Positions 26,480-40,400 of a stretch of DNA of 64,000 bases are shown here, piece by piece. Source of the DNA: Parus major (lineage: Eukaryota; Chordata; Aves; Passeriformes; Paridae); the NCBI RefSeq assembly GCF_001522545.3, contig NC_031768.1, forward strand, positions 8,639,403-8,703,402. The letters are read 5' to 3'. The notes under the pieces are model-generated. The model was given only the letters and a program-made list of their open reading frames with translations, did not search any database and was not told the origin of the DNA. Made by a program: the position numbers and the translations under genes. Within the stretch, counting starts at the first letter, position 1. Every line of letters begins with the position of its first letter.

Positions 26480-26935
26480 ACAAAGATATTAGAAAGCATC
26501 CAAAGGAGGGCAGTGAGGATGATGAAGGAGGAGAAACCATGTGAGGAGGGGCTGAGGGCACTGGGTCTGTTCAGCCTGGAGGAGACTGAGGGGAGACCTC
26601 ACTGCAGTTACAGCTTCATCGTGTGGGGAACAGGAGGGGCAGGCACTGATCTCTGCTCTGTGACAGGACTACAGGGAATGGCCTGAAGTTGTGTCAGGGG
26701 AGGTTTAGGTTGGATATTAGAAAAAGGTTCTTCACCCAGAGGGTGGCTGGGCACTGGAGCAAGCTCCCCAGGGCAGTGGTCACAGCACCCTGACAGAGGC
26801 CAAGGGCTGTTTGAACAGTGCTCTCAGACACATGGTGTGACTCTTGGGGCTGTTCTGTTCAGGGCCAGGAGTTGAACTTTATTGTACTTGTGGGTTCCTT
26901 CCAGCTAAGGATACTTTATGATTCTTTGAGGTATC
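26480..26935 (+). mobile_element. CR1 LINE 3' fragment with its tail
   Basis: 'gaggaggggctgagggcact', 'ctgttcagcctggaggagac', 'aggggaggtttaggttggat', 'attagaaaaaggttcttcac' and the terminal 'tactttatgattctttg' follow the avian CR1 consensus order. The 5' end is truncated as usual. Confidence 0.9.
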
Positions 26936-29900
26936 CCTGATAAGACTGCTTACCTGTTAGAAGAAAGGGCTCTCAGAATTATTGAAGACAACCCCAGCAC
27001 TCTCTTTAATGCCACTGCATTGTGTAATGAGGTGTTCAGAGCAGGAGGTGGAAAAAACAGATCTGTTATAAAGCCATGTAGTGTTTTGTCTTTAGCTGTT
27101 GTTGTGTGCAGTCCCAAAGAATTAGATACCCAATAAGCTTTATGAACAGTTCCTGCTTCTGTTTTCTCTTTGGGGGCTCAGAGATTTCCTGTACAGCTTC
27201 CTGCCAAGAAATGGACTTGGTGGACCTGGAGCAATTCCACTGGCGGCATTCAAAAGGAGCAGCTGCATTTTCCCAACCCTTTGCTATTACACATCATTCC
27301 CCCAGTGCAACTTTGGTGGTTTACTGTAACACTTTTCTTATCTGTTGTGGCGCCAAGGGAAACAAGTTTTTATAAACATTCAGTGGCAACTATGTGCAAA
27401 CACATTTTATTTTGCTTTCCAGCCCTCCAGCAATATTGTGTGTTGTCAACTGTTACATTTCAGCTGAGGTGGCCCTTGCCAACTCAGGGCTAGTAAAATA
27501 TCAAAATTTTGTAACAAAAAGAGATGTGTTACCATGCTCTTCATAGTTAGTAACAGTATTTTATCAAACATATTGGGTAAGTGACAACATTTCTTGTTTC
27601 TCCAAGGAAAATTGTCACAAAACTTATGCCGTTTTACATTCAGTTACTTTTTAGTTAATAAGTAAGGAGATTTACCAAATCCACTACATCAAAAAGAAGA
27701 TCACTTTTTTTTTTCCTAATTTTTGCTAACAGAACAGTCAGAACATGTCCTTGAAATCTGATTTGAAATAGTGAGTGAGCAATAAAATGTATAGCAGCTT
27801 TCATATTTAGAATTTGTTTTGAAAGTCTGAAGGCAGGCCAAGAAAGCAGGCATCTGAAAACTTCCATACTTGCCTTTATATCACATTATGGCAAATTTGT
27901 CAGCGATAATGCAATGCAGGGGCACAAATTCATATTTGGCTTGGAAAGAAATAGATTTGCATTGTTGTCTGAAATGCTGTATTTTGTATGTCCATTAAGA
28001 AAGCCACAATTGTAAAAAAAAAAAATAAAAAAATCCATTTCATATTTCATATTCAATTTCCATGTTAAAAATGGTTTGTATTACTATTGTGTTGTGTTGC
28101 TTTCCAGCATATGCTGATTATTAAATGAAAGATTTAAAATATGCAAATAGGAAGTAATTTATTTGGCTGTTGAATACTAATTCAAAGTCAATGAAGTTTT
28201 CCTTAAGTTCGACTGTTTTGAAATTCATAAGAATGTTTGTATTACCTGGTTTAGATTATATAAAACATCTCTGATTTCTTCTGGGAGCTCTTTATGAATT
28301 TATATTGTAGTTGCATTTGACTAATGATTTCAGTTCAAGTCATGCGAATCATTAGAGCTGAAAAACTATCAGATTAAAATTCATATTATTCAAGAAAAAG
28401 GTTTATTTGTTCCAGACAGCTTCTGAAGTTATTGCAATGGAAGATGTTAACTATATCTCTTTCCATTATTTATCCCTATATTCACTTTGTGTCACACTAT
28501 ATGAATGTGAATATCTAAGAAATGATCTGTTTCTTCTGAACTGTTTTTGTGTTTTACACACACACAGATGGAAGGTTGTTTGGTTTAATTGATTTTTGAT
28601 GTGCACCACCTCAGGACCTCACCCATCCTGGCAGCGGTGAAGTTTTAGTGACTCGCTTTGTGGAAATGAACCCTGTGCATTGGCAGCAACATACTTAGGA
28701 GACATAGAAGTGACAAAGTATTTTTTGGGAGTATTTTGTCTCCAGTAACACAGAAATTACTTCATCTTAGAGGTTAGCTGTGATGCTGACAGAAGGATCC
28801 CGAGTTCTTTGAGCATGGAATTGTGGTTTTCTGCACATCATAGGACACACAAAATCCTCCTGCATCCTGGGTTTGTCACTTAGAGTTACACCATGGCAAC
28901 TTCAAAGAAATAAATAATGCTAATCTGTGTCCAGGACTGACTAATGAAATTTATTTCAGCATAAACATTTCTACACTCCATCAGCCTCTGTTTTGATAGT
29001 TTTGATAGTTTTCTGTGAAAAAAAGGTGGTGCATTCAGTACAGAATTTAATAAATGGGGAAGAGCTATTACAAGGTTTTGCTCTCCCTGTTATAATGTCC
29101 CTGGCAACTGAAGTCAGGACAAATTTGATTGCAACAAGAAACTCCTAATGAGTTTGCCAAGATGCTATCCCCAGCATGTCTCACTAATGAGGCTGAGGGG
29201 CTGTGATTGAGAGTGGTGTTATATTTATTCTGCACACATAGAAACATTAATAACCCTTCAGAAAGATTAAGTTCCTTCCCAGCAGTATTAATGAATGCAA
29301 AATGAGGATTTTTTTCTTCCCAAAGAAAACAAATTAAGAAACAAACACATGAACATTTTGTTCAAATCAGCACCATCATTTTTCCATCCATTTGGCATCG
29401 TTTTATTCTTTTATTATTTAAAACCTAAATACTTCTTATTCTGTTAATCTGGTGGTCTGAAAAAAACACCTTATTCAACTCAATAAAATTTCCCAGTGGA
29501 GACCAGAAAGATGGTGGCAGCACTGGAGTAGGGACTGGCACCCTGGGACTGGGCTGAAATGGGACTTCTGAGCCATGGGTGGGGTTGAGGAGGCCCTGAG
29601 GGTGCTGAGCAGGGTTAGTAAGGCTTATTAATGCACTCAGGGCTTTTTTAAATAGGTATGGGCTTTCCCTTGATGGTCACTAGGCATCTCTTGAGTTGTG
29701 TTAGCTGGGTTGAACACACTCCAAGGTCCAGATCATCATGGGAATAAAATACTTTTTTCCTTACTTGTTTTAGACTTTCAGGAAATCAGTGGCATGGTAA
29801 AACATATACAGCTTCTACTGTAGATTGTTAAAGTGTTAGTAGTTTTTTTTCTGTATTACGTTAAATACAAAAGGCATTGTGGAAGTGAAGCAAAATCTCT

Positions 29901-30782
29901 TAAGTCACAAAGTTGCTGTGAGTGAGTCTGTCATAAAATAAGCACATTACCTGCTTTGCAAGAGGGACAAAATAACAATAGATGATGAATTGAGAATTTG
30001 TTTTTTCAAGACTGTAGGTGATCAGCAATAACAGACGCTGAGAAAGGGATTTTTTTGACATAGCAGAGCTCCAGAAGCTGAGGTAATGTATCACTCAATT
30101 CCATTGTAGTTGTAACTGAACAAAGATTAAAAAGAACACTATTAAGAACAAATTTTCTTTAATGGGTTAATAATCTTAAACACTGTGACTGATCACACAG
30201 AGTAGTCATTAGCAGGTAAATGCACTCAGCACTGGGAGCTACATTACCTGCACAACAGCTGTGAGGAGAACACTACTTTGATCAGTGCCAAGGGCCCCAG
30301 AAGTCAGGAAAGCAGAAGCGAGTTGGACTCTTACACATGTGTTATAAGATACTTAGTTACATCACCCTCCTATTCAATATACAGAATAAGCAAGACTTAC
30401 CTAAGGTGAATTTCTCCTTGCTTTTCCATAGCATTTCCATTACAAGTTAGGCATCTAATCAAACTGCGATTTTTAGGTTATCTTTCTAGTCATTGGAGGA
30501 AAGTAATTATCACCAGAGGGTTTTCAGAAAGTTAAAATTCTCAGCAGTGTCTTCATACACTGAACTTTGAGGTGTGGGTTTTTTTTTTCTTTTTAGTAGC
30601 CTAGAAATCTAAGATTTAAATCACTATAATTAGATGAGGTCGATGCTCTCCCAAGTGCAGAGGAGAGTTTCCTTCACTGTGTTGCAGTCCCTGGCTGCTC
30701 ACCAAATCCACAGGAACAGAAGGTACAAAATTTTTCTGAAATACAACCTCCCATAGATAGCATAGATGTGTGATTTGGTCAC

Positions 30783-30857
30783 TCTGAGGAGCTCTCCAGC
30801 AATTAAGAAATGTTAGGTCAGTCTGAGGAGCTCTCCAGCAATTAAGAAATGTTAGGT
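30783..30857. repeat. Recent 39-bp tandem duplication
   Basis: tctgaggagctctccagcaa plus 16 further bases (36 in all) is present at 30783 and again at 30822 with no mismatch over those 36 bases. The identity indicates a young duplication. Confidence 0.95.
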
Positions 30858-31617
30858 TCTTTATGGACTGTAATTAGTTTTATAATGAGGCTTTACAAGT
30901 ATGTGAAATCTGAGATATCTTTTTGTCCTCACTGGACAGCTGAACAGATTTTCATGAGGTTGCAAAAGACTCCCCGACAAAAATATTAACCCACAAATAA
31001 AGGTCAAGCTTCTACTCTAAAACCTGGAGAAAATGGAATGTCTAATGAAAAGGCTGACAGGACTGTTTTATAACTCAAGCAAATCAATGTGATTCTCTAG
31101 CAGTATTTTCACATGTGGGACTAATCAGTGCTGAAATTTTTGTGAATAAATAGCATTATGAAAGCACCAGATATGGAGAAATTTCCTCATACAAAAATGA
31201 ATTTTGCATACTCTTAAGATAAAAAACCCAAGTTTTTTTATAGCATATATAGTACAGTCTGTAATAAAATATGTTCCATATAATATTCCATGTTATTCCA
31301 TGTAATAAAATATATATTCTTGTACTGTAGTGAATCCCTAAATATGCAAAGCATTATCCCACTAAAAACGGCAGACCTGATTTTCATTATGTCCTGAATA
31401 TTCAAAGTGTATTGAGAAAGTTTCTGTTTTCTTGCTCTCCAGAGTTTCAAACACCCTTCAGTCTTTTACAGGCAGATGTGAACCCATTTTCATCACACTC
31501 CAAGTCAACTGGGATCTCTGTCGATGTTTCAGCACGCTGAGCCTGAGCTGATATATCCTCTCAGGGTTTATTAGCTCTGCCCCTTGGCAGCAGCTGTGCA
31601 TAGCTCCTGCCTGGGAC

Positions 31618-31758
31618 ATGGCTTGTCTGCAGTCTCCCCAGACCACGTCTGCCTGCAGGACCTGTGTAGAGGCGCCCTTGGGAAAGAAGTTTAAGAAGTG
31701 CTGCCTGTCTTGTACACAGGGGAGGCTGCTGAGACAGTGCTTGCAATGCGAAGAGTAA
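31618..31758 (+). other. Small cysteine-rich open frame, 46 codons, function unknown
   Basis: ATG to TAA frame beginning MACLQSPQTT with eight cysteines at residues 3, 13, 16, 28, 29, 32, 41 and 44, spaced as CxxC, CCxxC and CxxC. A basic patch KKFKK lies between the first two groups. The frame is open 22 codons further upstream. It sits in a GC-richer block of about 300 bases within AT-rich DNA. I do not recognise a family. Neither a promoter nor splice context supports it strongly, so it may be chance. Confidence 0.2.
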
Positions 31759-34700
31759 ACTTGCTTAGAGCTGTGAGATTTCTCTTTGGCAGCTCCAAGG
31801 GAGCTGGCTGCAATCAGAAATGCACACTGTGCAAATGCTGCTGTATTAACTCATTCTAATGGTTTCTGTTTTGTTACTACCAGGCATGGTTATCCACAGT
31901 GCACAGAAACTAGATTATCAGGAAGAGTGAAAACCCATCATGGGACAGCTGTGTCTCTTTAAATCTGACAAACCAAATAACTCACAATGGCTTTCAGAGC
32001 ATGTATTATTTATTATCAGTCATATAGTCTCCCTCAGCTGTTATTCAGATTTGACCTGCACTGTGGAGTTTTGCCACCAGAGTTATTTCAGCTGCAAATG
32101 TGAAAATAATGGTGCTCCCTTGCTGATGGAGCTGTGAGCAGGAGAGAGCACTTGTTGGCTTGATTAATGTTGCAGGGGAAAATAAAACAACACCCAAGTT
32201 GGCATAAACCCCCTTTTGAATGAATTGACACTGCATCTTCACCAGGCTGCTGTGCCAGAATAGCTGTGCTCAGACTTGGGTGTCCACAGAGGCTCCGCAG
32301 GAGAGTTGAGCTGTCAGAGATAAACAATATTAAAAAGACAGTCAAAATGGAAACTAATGTAAAAGAAGGAATGATGGTTTTGCTCATTAGGCATCAAAGA
32401 GAGGGTTTCTGTGAAACTGTGGATATATTGAATTCAGTAGCAAAGGCCTTGTTCTTGTAGGTACAGAGCTAAATGCAGGATTCAGCCTGAAATTTATTCT
32501 TTGGCTCAGGCAGGTCCAACAGAACCAACCTGTTTATCTCTTCCCATTACACCTTGTTTTCCAAAAAAAATCCCAGTATTTAATTCTTTAATATATTGAA
32601 ATGTGAAAATTATTCTTAATTTCTCTTTGTTGGAATGCCAATACTCTCTCTTTCCCTATTGTTGCTTTATTAATGCATTGTTTTATCAAGATAACGGAAA
32701 TTGTTAGCACAATATCTATGGAGAACTGTGAGCTTGTAGGCATTTATAATCTTCCTTATCCTTTGAGAATTTGCTTTTAATTCAGAGAAATCTGTTAAGA
32801 TTAATGGACTGAGGGAATAGGATGAGGGTTAGATGAAGGCAGAAAAGGAAAATAAACATTCCAAGAAGAGCATTGCTGTGCAGAGGGAACACAAAGAACA
32901 GAGCACAAGTGTGGAATACACTTTGCAGACTTCCCTGAGTCCTGTCTGCAGCTCATTGCAGTGCACTGCAGTCTTCATTAAAACTTGATTTCCTGAGCTC
33001 TAGAAGGTGTGCTTGTCTCTCTCCTGGTACAACGTGCAAAGGTTCCCTTTCGCAGTGGTTTAGTCATCTGTGCACATGTCAAGTCAATGTTTCATGCCTT
33101 CATACAGTCCCAGGGTACTCCCCTGTGTTGCTTGAGGGCCTCAGAGCCAAACCTTTAAAGTGATTAAAAAATCAAAACCAAACTCTATTAAAGGCTGAAT
33201 TTCAGTCAATTAGCTACTAAGACAGCTGATCTCCTCGGGTAATGCAGCTCACAAATCAGAAGATAAAGCACACAGAGCTGGGAGATTGAACCAGCTCAGG
33301 GCCACACAAAGATTTTCTTTCTGGGGAAGCTTCTTCACATGCCTGCTCCTGTCTACCCCAGTCCTCAATATTGTAGTGTAAATGACACTGAAGAAAATAC
33401 GCTATTCAAAGGGTAGATACATATACTAAACATGAAGGAGATTGGGTATTTCAAGACACCCATTAAGGTCTTAATTGCTGGAAGTGTGGGTCTTCCCAAA
33501 TAACTCCACATTAGTTTGTCACAATGATAATAATATTTTACCACTTTTATTGTGTTTATATGAAATAGGAGTGGTACAATGATAATAGCTTATGGTTTTG
33601 TCTGTTAGATTTATAATGGCATCATATTGGTAACTATACCTAGTTTGCTGGTAAGTGATATATTTTATATCTCAGGGTGGTAGAGAATGAGTAAGACTGA
33701 ATACAGAAGAAGTCTCAATTTTGAACACTAGTCTTCTTTGAGGGACAATCAAAGGTCATTTATCTACCTCACTATACTTTATCTCTCATCTGTCATTTAA
33801 ATAATAAGCATTTGAATTTTATCCTTTAAATTTTTACGTACCTAATGCCAAGGATCACTGACTAGGGAAAAAAATTAACTTCATATCTCTACAGAAGTTA
33901 ATTAGAGAAAATTATTCAAAATTCATTAATTACAGCAGTTTGTTCCTAGAGATGTTAAAAGCCTGTTCTTTTAAGGGTGAGGTGCTACTATTGGATATGA
34001 ACTGAGAAGTGATAAAAACAAGCAAGTGCTATTTATATACTCACAATAAATGTGTATATAAAATTAGTCAAATGCAAATGTGGGTGGATATCATCTAATA
34101 TACTAATTCTGTACTCAAAATTAAATAATAAAAAAAAATAACAACTACAACAGCTATCTGTCAAAAAAAAATTTCCTGGAAATTACAGAAGCATAATTAA
34201 GCTAACCTAGCTGTACTAATCTAACTGTCCATATAAATGCATATTCCAGCATGAGAGTGGCTTTCTCTGCTCCAGCTGAATCAGTTCTAAAGGAATAATG
34301 CCAAAACTGGGGGAAAAAAGGCCTCTCACAATTAGATGAAAGTGTCCACATATGAATTTGTATTAATGCCTTGTAGCACTTTAGAATCACAGCTTACCTT
34401 TTATTACCATAATTTTCCATGTGAACAATCTGTAATCTTCTGTCAAATGCCAGTAACATCAACACATTCTGAGTTCAGTCTTGCATGAGGGTCCTATTCT
34501 AAAATAAACTTGGCTGTGTTTCAAGCTGTTCTCTGCATTTCCATTCATTTTCTTTTTCTGGTTCTGGGAAACTATGCTGAAAGCTGACTAGTCACATTTT
34601 TTTTGACTCACACTGCTGACAAGTAAGTTCTTTTAGAATTTATGGTAATTTTTACTCTCTACTACAGAGTTTCATTCTTCCCCAAGTGAAAATGTATATT

Positions 34701-35657
34701 TACACAGCCTGTCTAAAATGGTTCTTGCCAATTGAGTAAATACTGCTCTGTATACAGAAGAATTTTAAGCTGCTTAAACAAATATAAAAGGGTATGAGTT
34801 AATCAAGGAAAAAAGCATTTGTGATTCTAGTGTCATGTTGGTTACTCTGTGTTGATGATGACACATACTAGTGAAAGTAAGTGAATCTTAATGTGCATTT
34901 TAGCAATGATATGACTTCATAATAATGCTGGTTTATTTCTGGGAAGACCTGAAGCATGGGTGTTTCAGGTGTGATAGTGGAGTAAATGTTAACCCATACT
35001 TGCAAGAGGTACTGGCATAACTCTTTATGCAGAGCTTGTGTTCTTCACATCCCCAGGACATCCCACATCAAGTGGGAGCAGTGGTGCCCACAATTCCTCC
35101 CTTCTCCACACTTCCTGAGCTGCCATCATATTCCTGGATGTGATGCTTCATCAGCTGAGTACTGGTAACAGGAAGACCATCATAAAAAAGAGATCTCTCT
35201 GCATCTTTTCTATCTCAGCAGTCAGTGCATGTAGATCACAGTAATGACCTTTTCACTCTTGGGACACAAGAAGGAAGAATTTCACAGCTGCCTTGTTGAG
35301 TTCCAAGTCCCTGGAGGGTCTTGGGAATGCTTTCAGACTCCGGACTCTGTCACCTTAAAATAGATAGAAGATGGCTTTTCCTTCATTTTCTTGTTAATCA
35401 ATTTTCCAGAGGTCTGGCATCCTTAAAGGCTGATGCAGTACCATCACTGTTGCACTGATGTTGTACAGCTGCTCTGCAAAGGTGTGCATGGGGAGCCTGC
35501 ACAGGCCCAGGATATGATAGCAGCATACACACACCAGCAGTAAAACCACAGCAGCCTCAGCCAGCATTGCTCAGGGCCTCACAATTCCCTCTGTCAGCCT
35601 CCAGCAGGATCTCTCTCCTCTAATCAAAGGCAAATTGCCTTTGGACCCCGTGGTTCC

Positions 35658-36095
35658 ATGTGCCTTTCCATTCACTTCGGGGACTTGAGGACTCGTCCAA
35701 GCAGTTTTGCTGTAACTGAGGGATGTGATGCTCAGCCTCAGGAGGGATGTGGGCAGCTGGGGCAGGTATTGGTGATACCTCACTCAGCCTGCCTGAGGTT
35801 GCCACCCTGTTGCAAAACAGGCAGATGTGAGAGCTCTTTAGCTCCATCCCCCAGCAGCCTGGTGCTGTGGCTCAAGCCTATCTTTGTTGATAGCTTAAGG
35901 AATTGCTCTGGAGGAGTTGAAGTATGTGCACATACTGTAGTCTGCCAACTCTTCTCTGAGGAAAATAGCCTCTGGCAGAAAAGAGGAGAGTTTTCAGACA
36001 GATGTTATTGTAAAGTGCGTTGGCAGGACTGCCTGCAGCTCTTCTGTAAAGCCCTTTGTGGTACTGATGTGGAGGAGTCCTGCAGACTTTTCTAG
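35658..36095 (+). other. Open frame of 145 codons, unassigned
   Basis: The longest open frame in the central intergenic region that is not explained by a repeat. It is Cys- and Ser-rich, has no recognisable domain or signal peptide, and is followed 13 bases later by an AATAAA motif. A decayed pseudogene or chance frame in a GC-richer patch is more likely than a live gene. Confidence 0.15.
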
Positions 36096-37861
36096 GAAGG
36101 AGAATAAAATTCCATTTTATGTACAATAACAATATTTCTTTCTGATGTAAAACCCACATTCTAGGTGTTGTGGGAAAACAGTCGTTGTGGGTACCAGGTT
36201 TTCAGTGATGGAAGTTACTGCTCACTTATTTCTTTATTTATTATTCTGTGAATTATAAAAGCCACATTTAGGACTCTAGGAAAAAAAATAATAACCTTCC
36301 TTATTTATAAGTTAAAGAATGCTTCTGTATAATGCCTCAGAGAGATAAGCATACCCTTGGTCTTTTTGTAGATTCAAATAATTTATTCTTTCTTAATTAT
36401 GTAATTTGCTATAACTTATAATGAAGTGGTACAGATGATTTTATTTTTTACTGACAGAGTGGAAGAGGCAATTGTAATTTCCAGTTACTGCAGCAAAGCA
36501 CCAGGATCTATTTAGAGAAATAAATTGATTTAGATGCCATAAAAAGTGGCAGCACAAAGTCAAAACATTACTCACACTGTTAAATAATTTAGCTAGTGAC
36601 TTCTGTCTCACTTGAATATATCTGACTTTGTACACTTTGGGATTTATATTTTTGGGCCTTTGATCTATCTGAGATGACTGCTTTTTATATCCTCCCCACA
36701 AAACTCAAAGGAACACCTTTGGAATGAAGGTTATGCTCAAAATGCTTGTTTCTTTTTCCTGTTCACTTCTGATCCAAAGGCATGAGGCCAGCCAGGAGTG
36801 TGAAACACTTTTTTACTGACCATGATGTTATCCTGGGCAGCTTCTCCTTGTCCTGCAAGTAAAGCAGCTGTTTGTCTGGGTGAGATTTCCTTCAGTTTGG
36901 GGAATGTCTCACAGCAATTGTGGTTTCCTGCAGTCAGTTTGTCTGAGAAAGCTTCACCTGGCGGTGGTGGAAGGGAGCTGATCCACCCCTACCTGCTGCC
37001 AGTTTACAGGCAGTAGCTAATTTTAGCTGTGATGTAAGTGAAATCCAGTATCTGATCCAATATCCTCAGGGTGAGTTACCTAATTTCTTAATCACAGCTC
37101 TATGTTGAACTCGTGTGGCACTTGAAAGCAAATCACAAAACTGGGCTTTAAGCTGATGGTCACCTTGGGACCGGCAGGGTTATACTCATCATGAACAACC
37201 ATTGGTAGTTTTAGTCTGCATTATATATTCAGTGTATATATTTATATTTGGTTCAAATAGCAAATTAATTTCCAAAGTACAGATACTTTCTGAAATAAAC
37301 TAGGTTAAGACAAAAAAATAACACTTAAATTTGTGAAATAAACCCATTACCAGATCGTTGTCACAGTCAAGTAAGAAGTAAGTGTTGTTTAGTAGTTAAT
37401 TTTTGTTCAGGAGTTAGTAAAGGAAGAAATTAAAGGAAATTTTGAGAAAGAAATTAAATGAAGGAAAAAACCTAAAATGACAATATAAGTTAGTATGAAT
37501 TACAGACAATAACAAAAAAGGAATGTCAATAAGGAGAGATAAAGATAGAACAAAAGAGACTGGAAGTTCTGAAGACAAAAATAATACCTTCTCAAGGGTA
37601 TTAAGGAGAATATAAAATGTAACTGGTATCCGTTGCCACAAGGAGATGGAAATTTTTGAAGAGCAACAGGAAAAACTGTTTATTCAATAAACGGTTTTGT
37701 CTTTCATTTGCAAAGAAACAGAGAAATCTAGTCAGAGCACACGAGGATGGAAAAGTGCTTTCCAGTGTGTTGGAGTGAAAGGAATCCCACTAACCCCAGT
37801 TTGAGTCCAGTGATCCAAGCTGTGCTAGTCAGCTGCATCTTATCACTCTCTACAGCCACCC

Positions 37862-38106
37862 AAAAGAAGGTTGTAATGAGGTAGGGGTTGATCTCCCCTC
37901 CCAGGAAAACAAGTACTGGGAAAAATTTCTTTACTGAAAGAGTGGTCAGACATTGGAATAGGCTACCCAGGGAAGTGGTGGAGTCACCATCTCTGGAAGT
38001 GCTCAAACAGGGCATGGCTGTGGCACTTGGGGATATGGTTTAGTGGGGATTACCAGCTGGGCTCGATCTTAGAGGTCTTTTCCAACCTAAAGGATCCTGT
38101 GATTCT
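37862..38106 (+). mobile_element. CR1 LINE 3' fragment with internal deletion
   Basis: 'gaaggttgtaatgaggtagg', then a jump to 'gaaaaatttctttactgaaa', 'gacattggaataggctaccc', 'ggcacttggggatatggttt' and the tail 'aggtcttttccaacctaaag'...'cctgtgattct'. About 70-80 bases of the usual middle are missing. Confidence 0.9.
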
Positions 38107-38524
38107 CCTGAGAGGAGTTTATTCCATTCTGTGTGGGAGACTGCAGCATCCAAATGACCAATAGGCTCATGGGGAACAAGGTCAGGTGTGTGTGTTGAGT
38201 TACTCTGTAATGGCAATAAAATTACCCACACAGCTGGTAACCCTTGATACCACACTGGTTGACACCATCTTTGACAGCTCCACCCAAGCATCTGGTTAGG
38301 GACAGCATCTACAGGTTCTGCTCATGGCTAAATTCATGATCCCCACCTACAGAAGGAATGACTTGGTCTTGCACTGAAGATGCCCTTTTTTAGCAGTTGT
38401 CACATAACAGTGTGTGACAGCATAGCCATTGTCTGTTCAGAACTTATCATTCTATAAAATATTCTGGAAGTTTTCCAGGCGTGGCTTTGTGGTAGAGTCA
38501 GCACTTATTCCAGGGCCAGTGACT

Positions 38525-38605
38525 CGGTCATGTACACATTCTTGTTTTAGGATTCCTGAAAACTCCCTCTGCACAGGACTTTTCTCAAGAATATAGGCAT
38601 CCATG
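38525..38605. repeat. Unclassified dispersed repeat, copy 1
   Basis: 'acacattcttgttttaggat', 'tcctgaaaactccctctgca' and 'caagaatata' align by eye with 41,806-41,880 at roughly 75 percent over some 70 bases. I could not place it in a named family. Confidence 0.5.
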
Positions 38606-40225
38606 CTTATAATGCTTTGTCACCCATGTGTTATTAACAATAATTCTCTCCTTCATGATGAACTGTTCAAATTACAATTTCCCTAAAAGTGCAGCTGGTC
38701 AGACCATTCAGTTCCCAGTCATATCAGTGGCCTTCTAAGGAAATATTTTGGGGGTTGCTTCCTAATGTATTGATTTTTCAGTGCTTTTTTGAAAATAACC
38801 TTGAGAAACACATGCAATGAATTACCACTGTAGCACGTAATACTGTAACCTGCATTGCTGGTAGTTCAATACTGGGTGAAATAAGACAACAAACTAGATG
38901 TTGTAGGACTGTAGAACAGCCAGTCCCTCTGAGACTTAGACTATCTTAATCTCTGATGCCCATATTGTAATGTCTTGCTGATTATATTCAGTTTTCTCCT
39001 TGGTACTGGTTTACAATGGATTCATAATAAAAACCCTTTGTTCCACAACTCTTTACATTCAGTTCCTGCTTTTCCTGTTACAAGAGTACCTGTCATGCCC
39101 TGGGGAGGGGTTATTTTCAGTCATTCTGATTGGAGAATGATGTTTGGTTGTGCACCTAAAACCTGGTAAGTAATGACCGCAATATCATTGCAAAGTCTGT
39201 GTTTCAGTTTTAAAATGCAGTCTTACTCTGAAGCCTCACCATGATATATGATTTTTTTGGGTCCTACCAGATGAGCTCTACATCACAGCAGTTCTTTATG
39301 GTCAGTGTTTCCTTTCATTTCTCTACAGCAAGAATGCATCCTAATAAATTCCTAAAACTACACAGGAAGCTTCTTCTTGGGAAATTCTGGATTTCCATTA
39401 GGGATGGAGCTTACCAGTTCAAGGGTCATCAATTATCTGTAGTCATTTCACAGATCTGCGATACAGTTCCATACAGGGGCTAAATAAAGCTACTGCTTTA
39501 CAGTCTTCAAACATATGGTTAAGATGGTGGACTTTTCTACACTTAATTAGGTCGATTTTCCTTCTATTAATCTCTGCAGTGAGAGTATATTTTAATATCA
39601 GTAAACCACATGGACCTGATAATATTGCAATCAGACTAATCTGCAATTATTCTAGCATTTGAAGCTAATGAGAAGACAGTTTTTTCAAGGAGCAATAATC
39701 CACCTTGGTTATGTACTGAAAACTGTAGGAAGGCCTTAATCACATCATTGCCTATCACTGATAATTTATCCCAACTGGATTCAAGGTCTATAGTATTCAG
39801 TGTTCCATTCACTACACCTGAACTTCCTAATAAAGTACTTAAATCTCCCTTTCACTTTCAAATATTTCTCAATCCATTGCTTAAACAGGCTTTGCTCAGC
39901 ACACCTTCCAGTTGAATAATTAGGAAGCTTAATGGAACAGTTGCTTGAGCTAATTTGAACCATATGTAACTCTATTCCATATTTAAAAGACCTTGTGACT
40001 TTCCATATTGCCTTTGGAAAGTTTGGCTTCTGGGGACTTTGATTCCAACAGTAACTGACATTTGCCCAATAAAAGGAAATGAGGTGAGCAGATGGAAGCA
40101 GTCTGTGAGCATGGGCAGGTCCAGCACTGACACAGGGAAGTCTGACCTGATCTTTCATGGAGAAGTTTATTCTGGGAAAGCTAAACATTAGATGGAGTTA
40201 GTACTGTGTGATGCTAGCTGATCAC

Positions 40226-40400
40226 AGGAAGGATTCCAGGCTGCCCAGGGAGGTTGTGGAGTCTCCCTCTCTGCAGACATCCCAACCTCTCCTGGATGTG
40301 TTCCTGTGTCACTGCTCCAGGTTACCCAGGCTTGGCAGGGAGGTTGGACTGGGTGATCCCCAGAGGTTCCTTCCAACACTAACAAATCTGTGATTCTGTG
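40226..40400 (+). mobile_element. CR1 LINE 3'-terminal fragment
   Basis: 'ggctgcccagggaggttgtg', 'gagtctccctctctgcagac', 'gggaggttggactgggtgat', 'ccccagaggttccttccaac' and the tail 'ctgtgattctgtg'. Forward orientation, 5'-truncated. Confidence 0.9.

Larger units (their letters stand above)
26940..37860. other. Intergenic, mostly repeat-free
   Basis: About 11 kb lacking any recognisable CR1. It holds the 39-bp duplication, the cysteine-rich small frame and the 145-codon frame described separately, plus homopolymer runs (A run near 28,014, T run near 27,705). Confidence 0.5.

Noticed and set aside
27106..27493. 89- and 107-codon overlapping plus-strand frames
   Set aside because: Two frames open over the same bases, no family resemblance, no flanking exon signals; probably chance.
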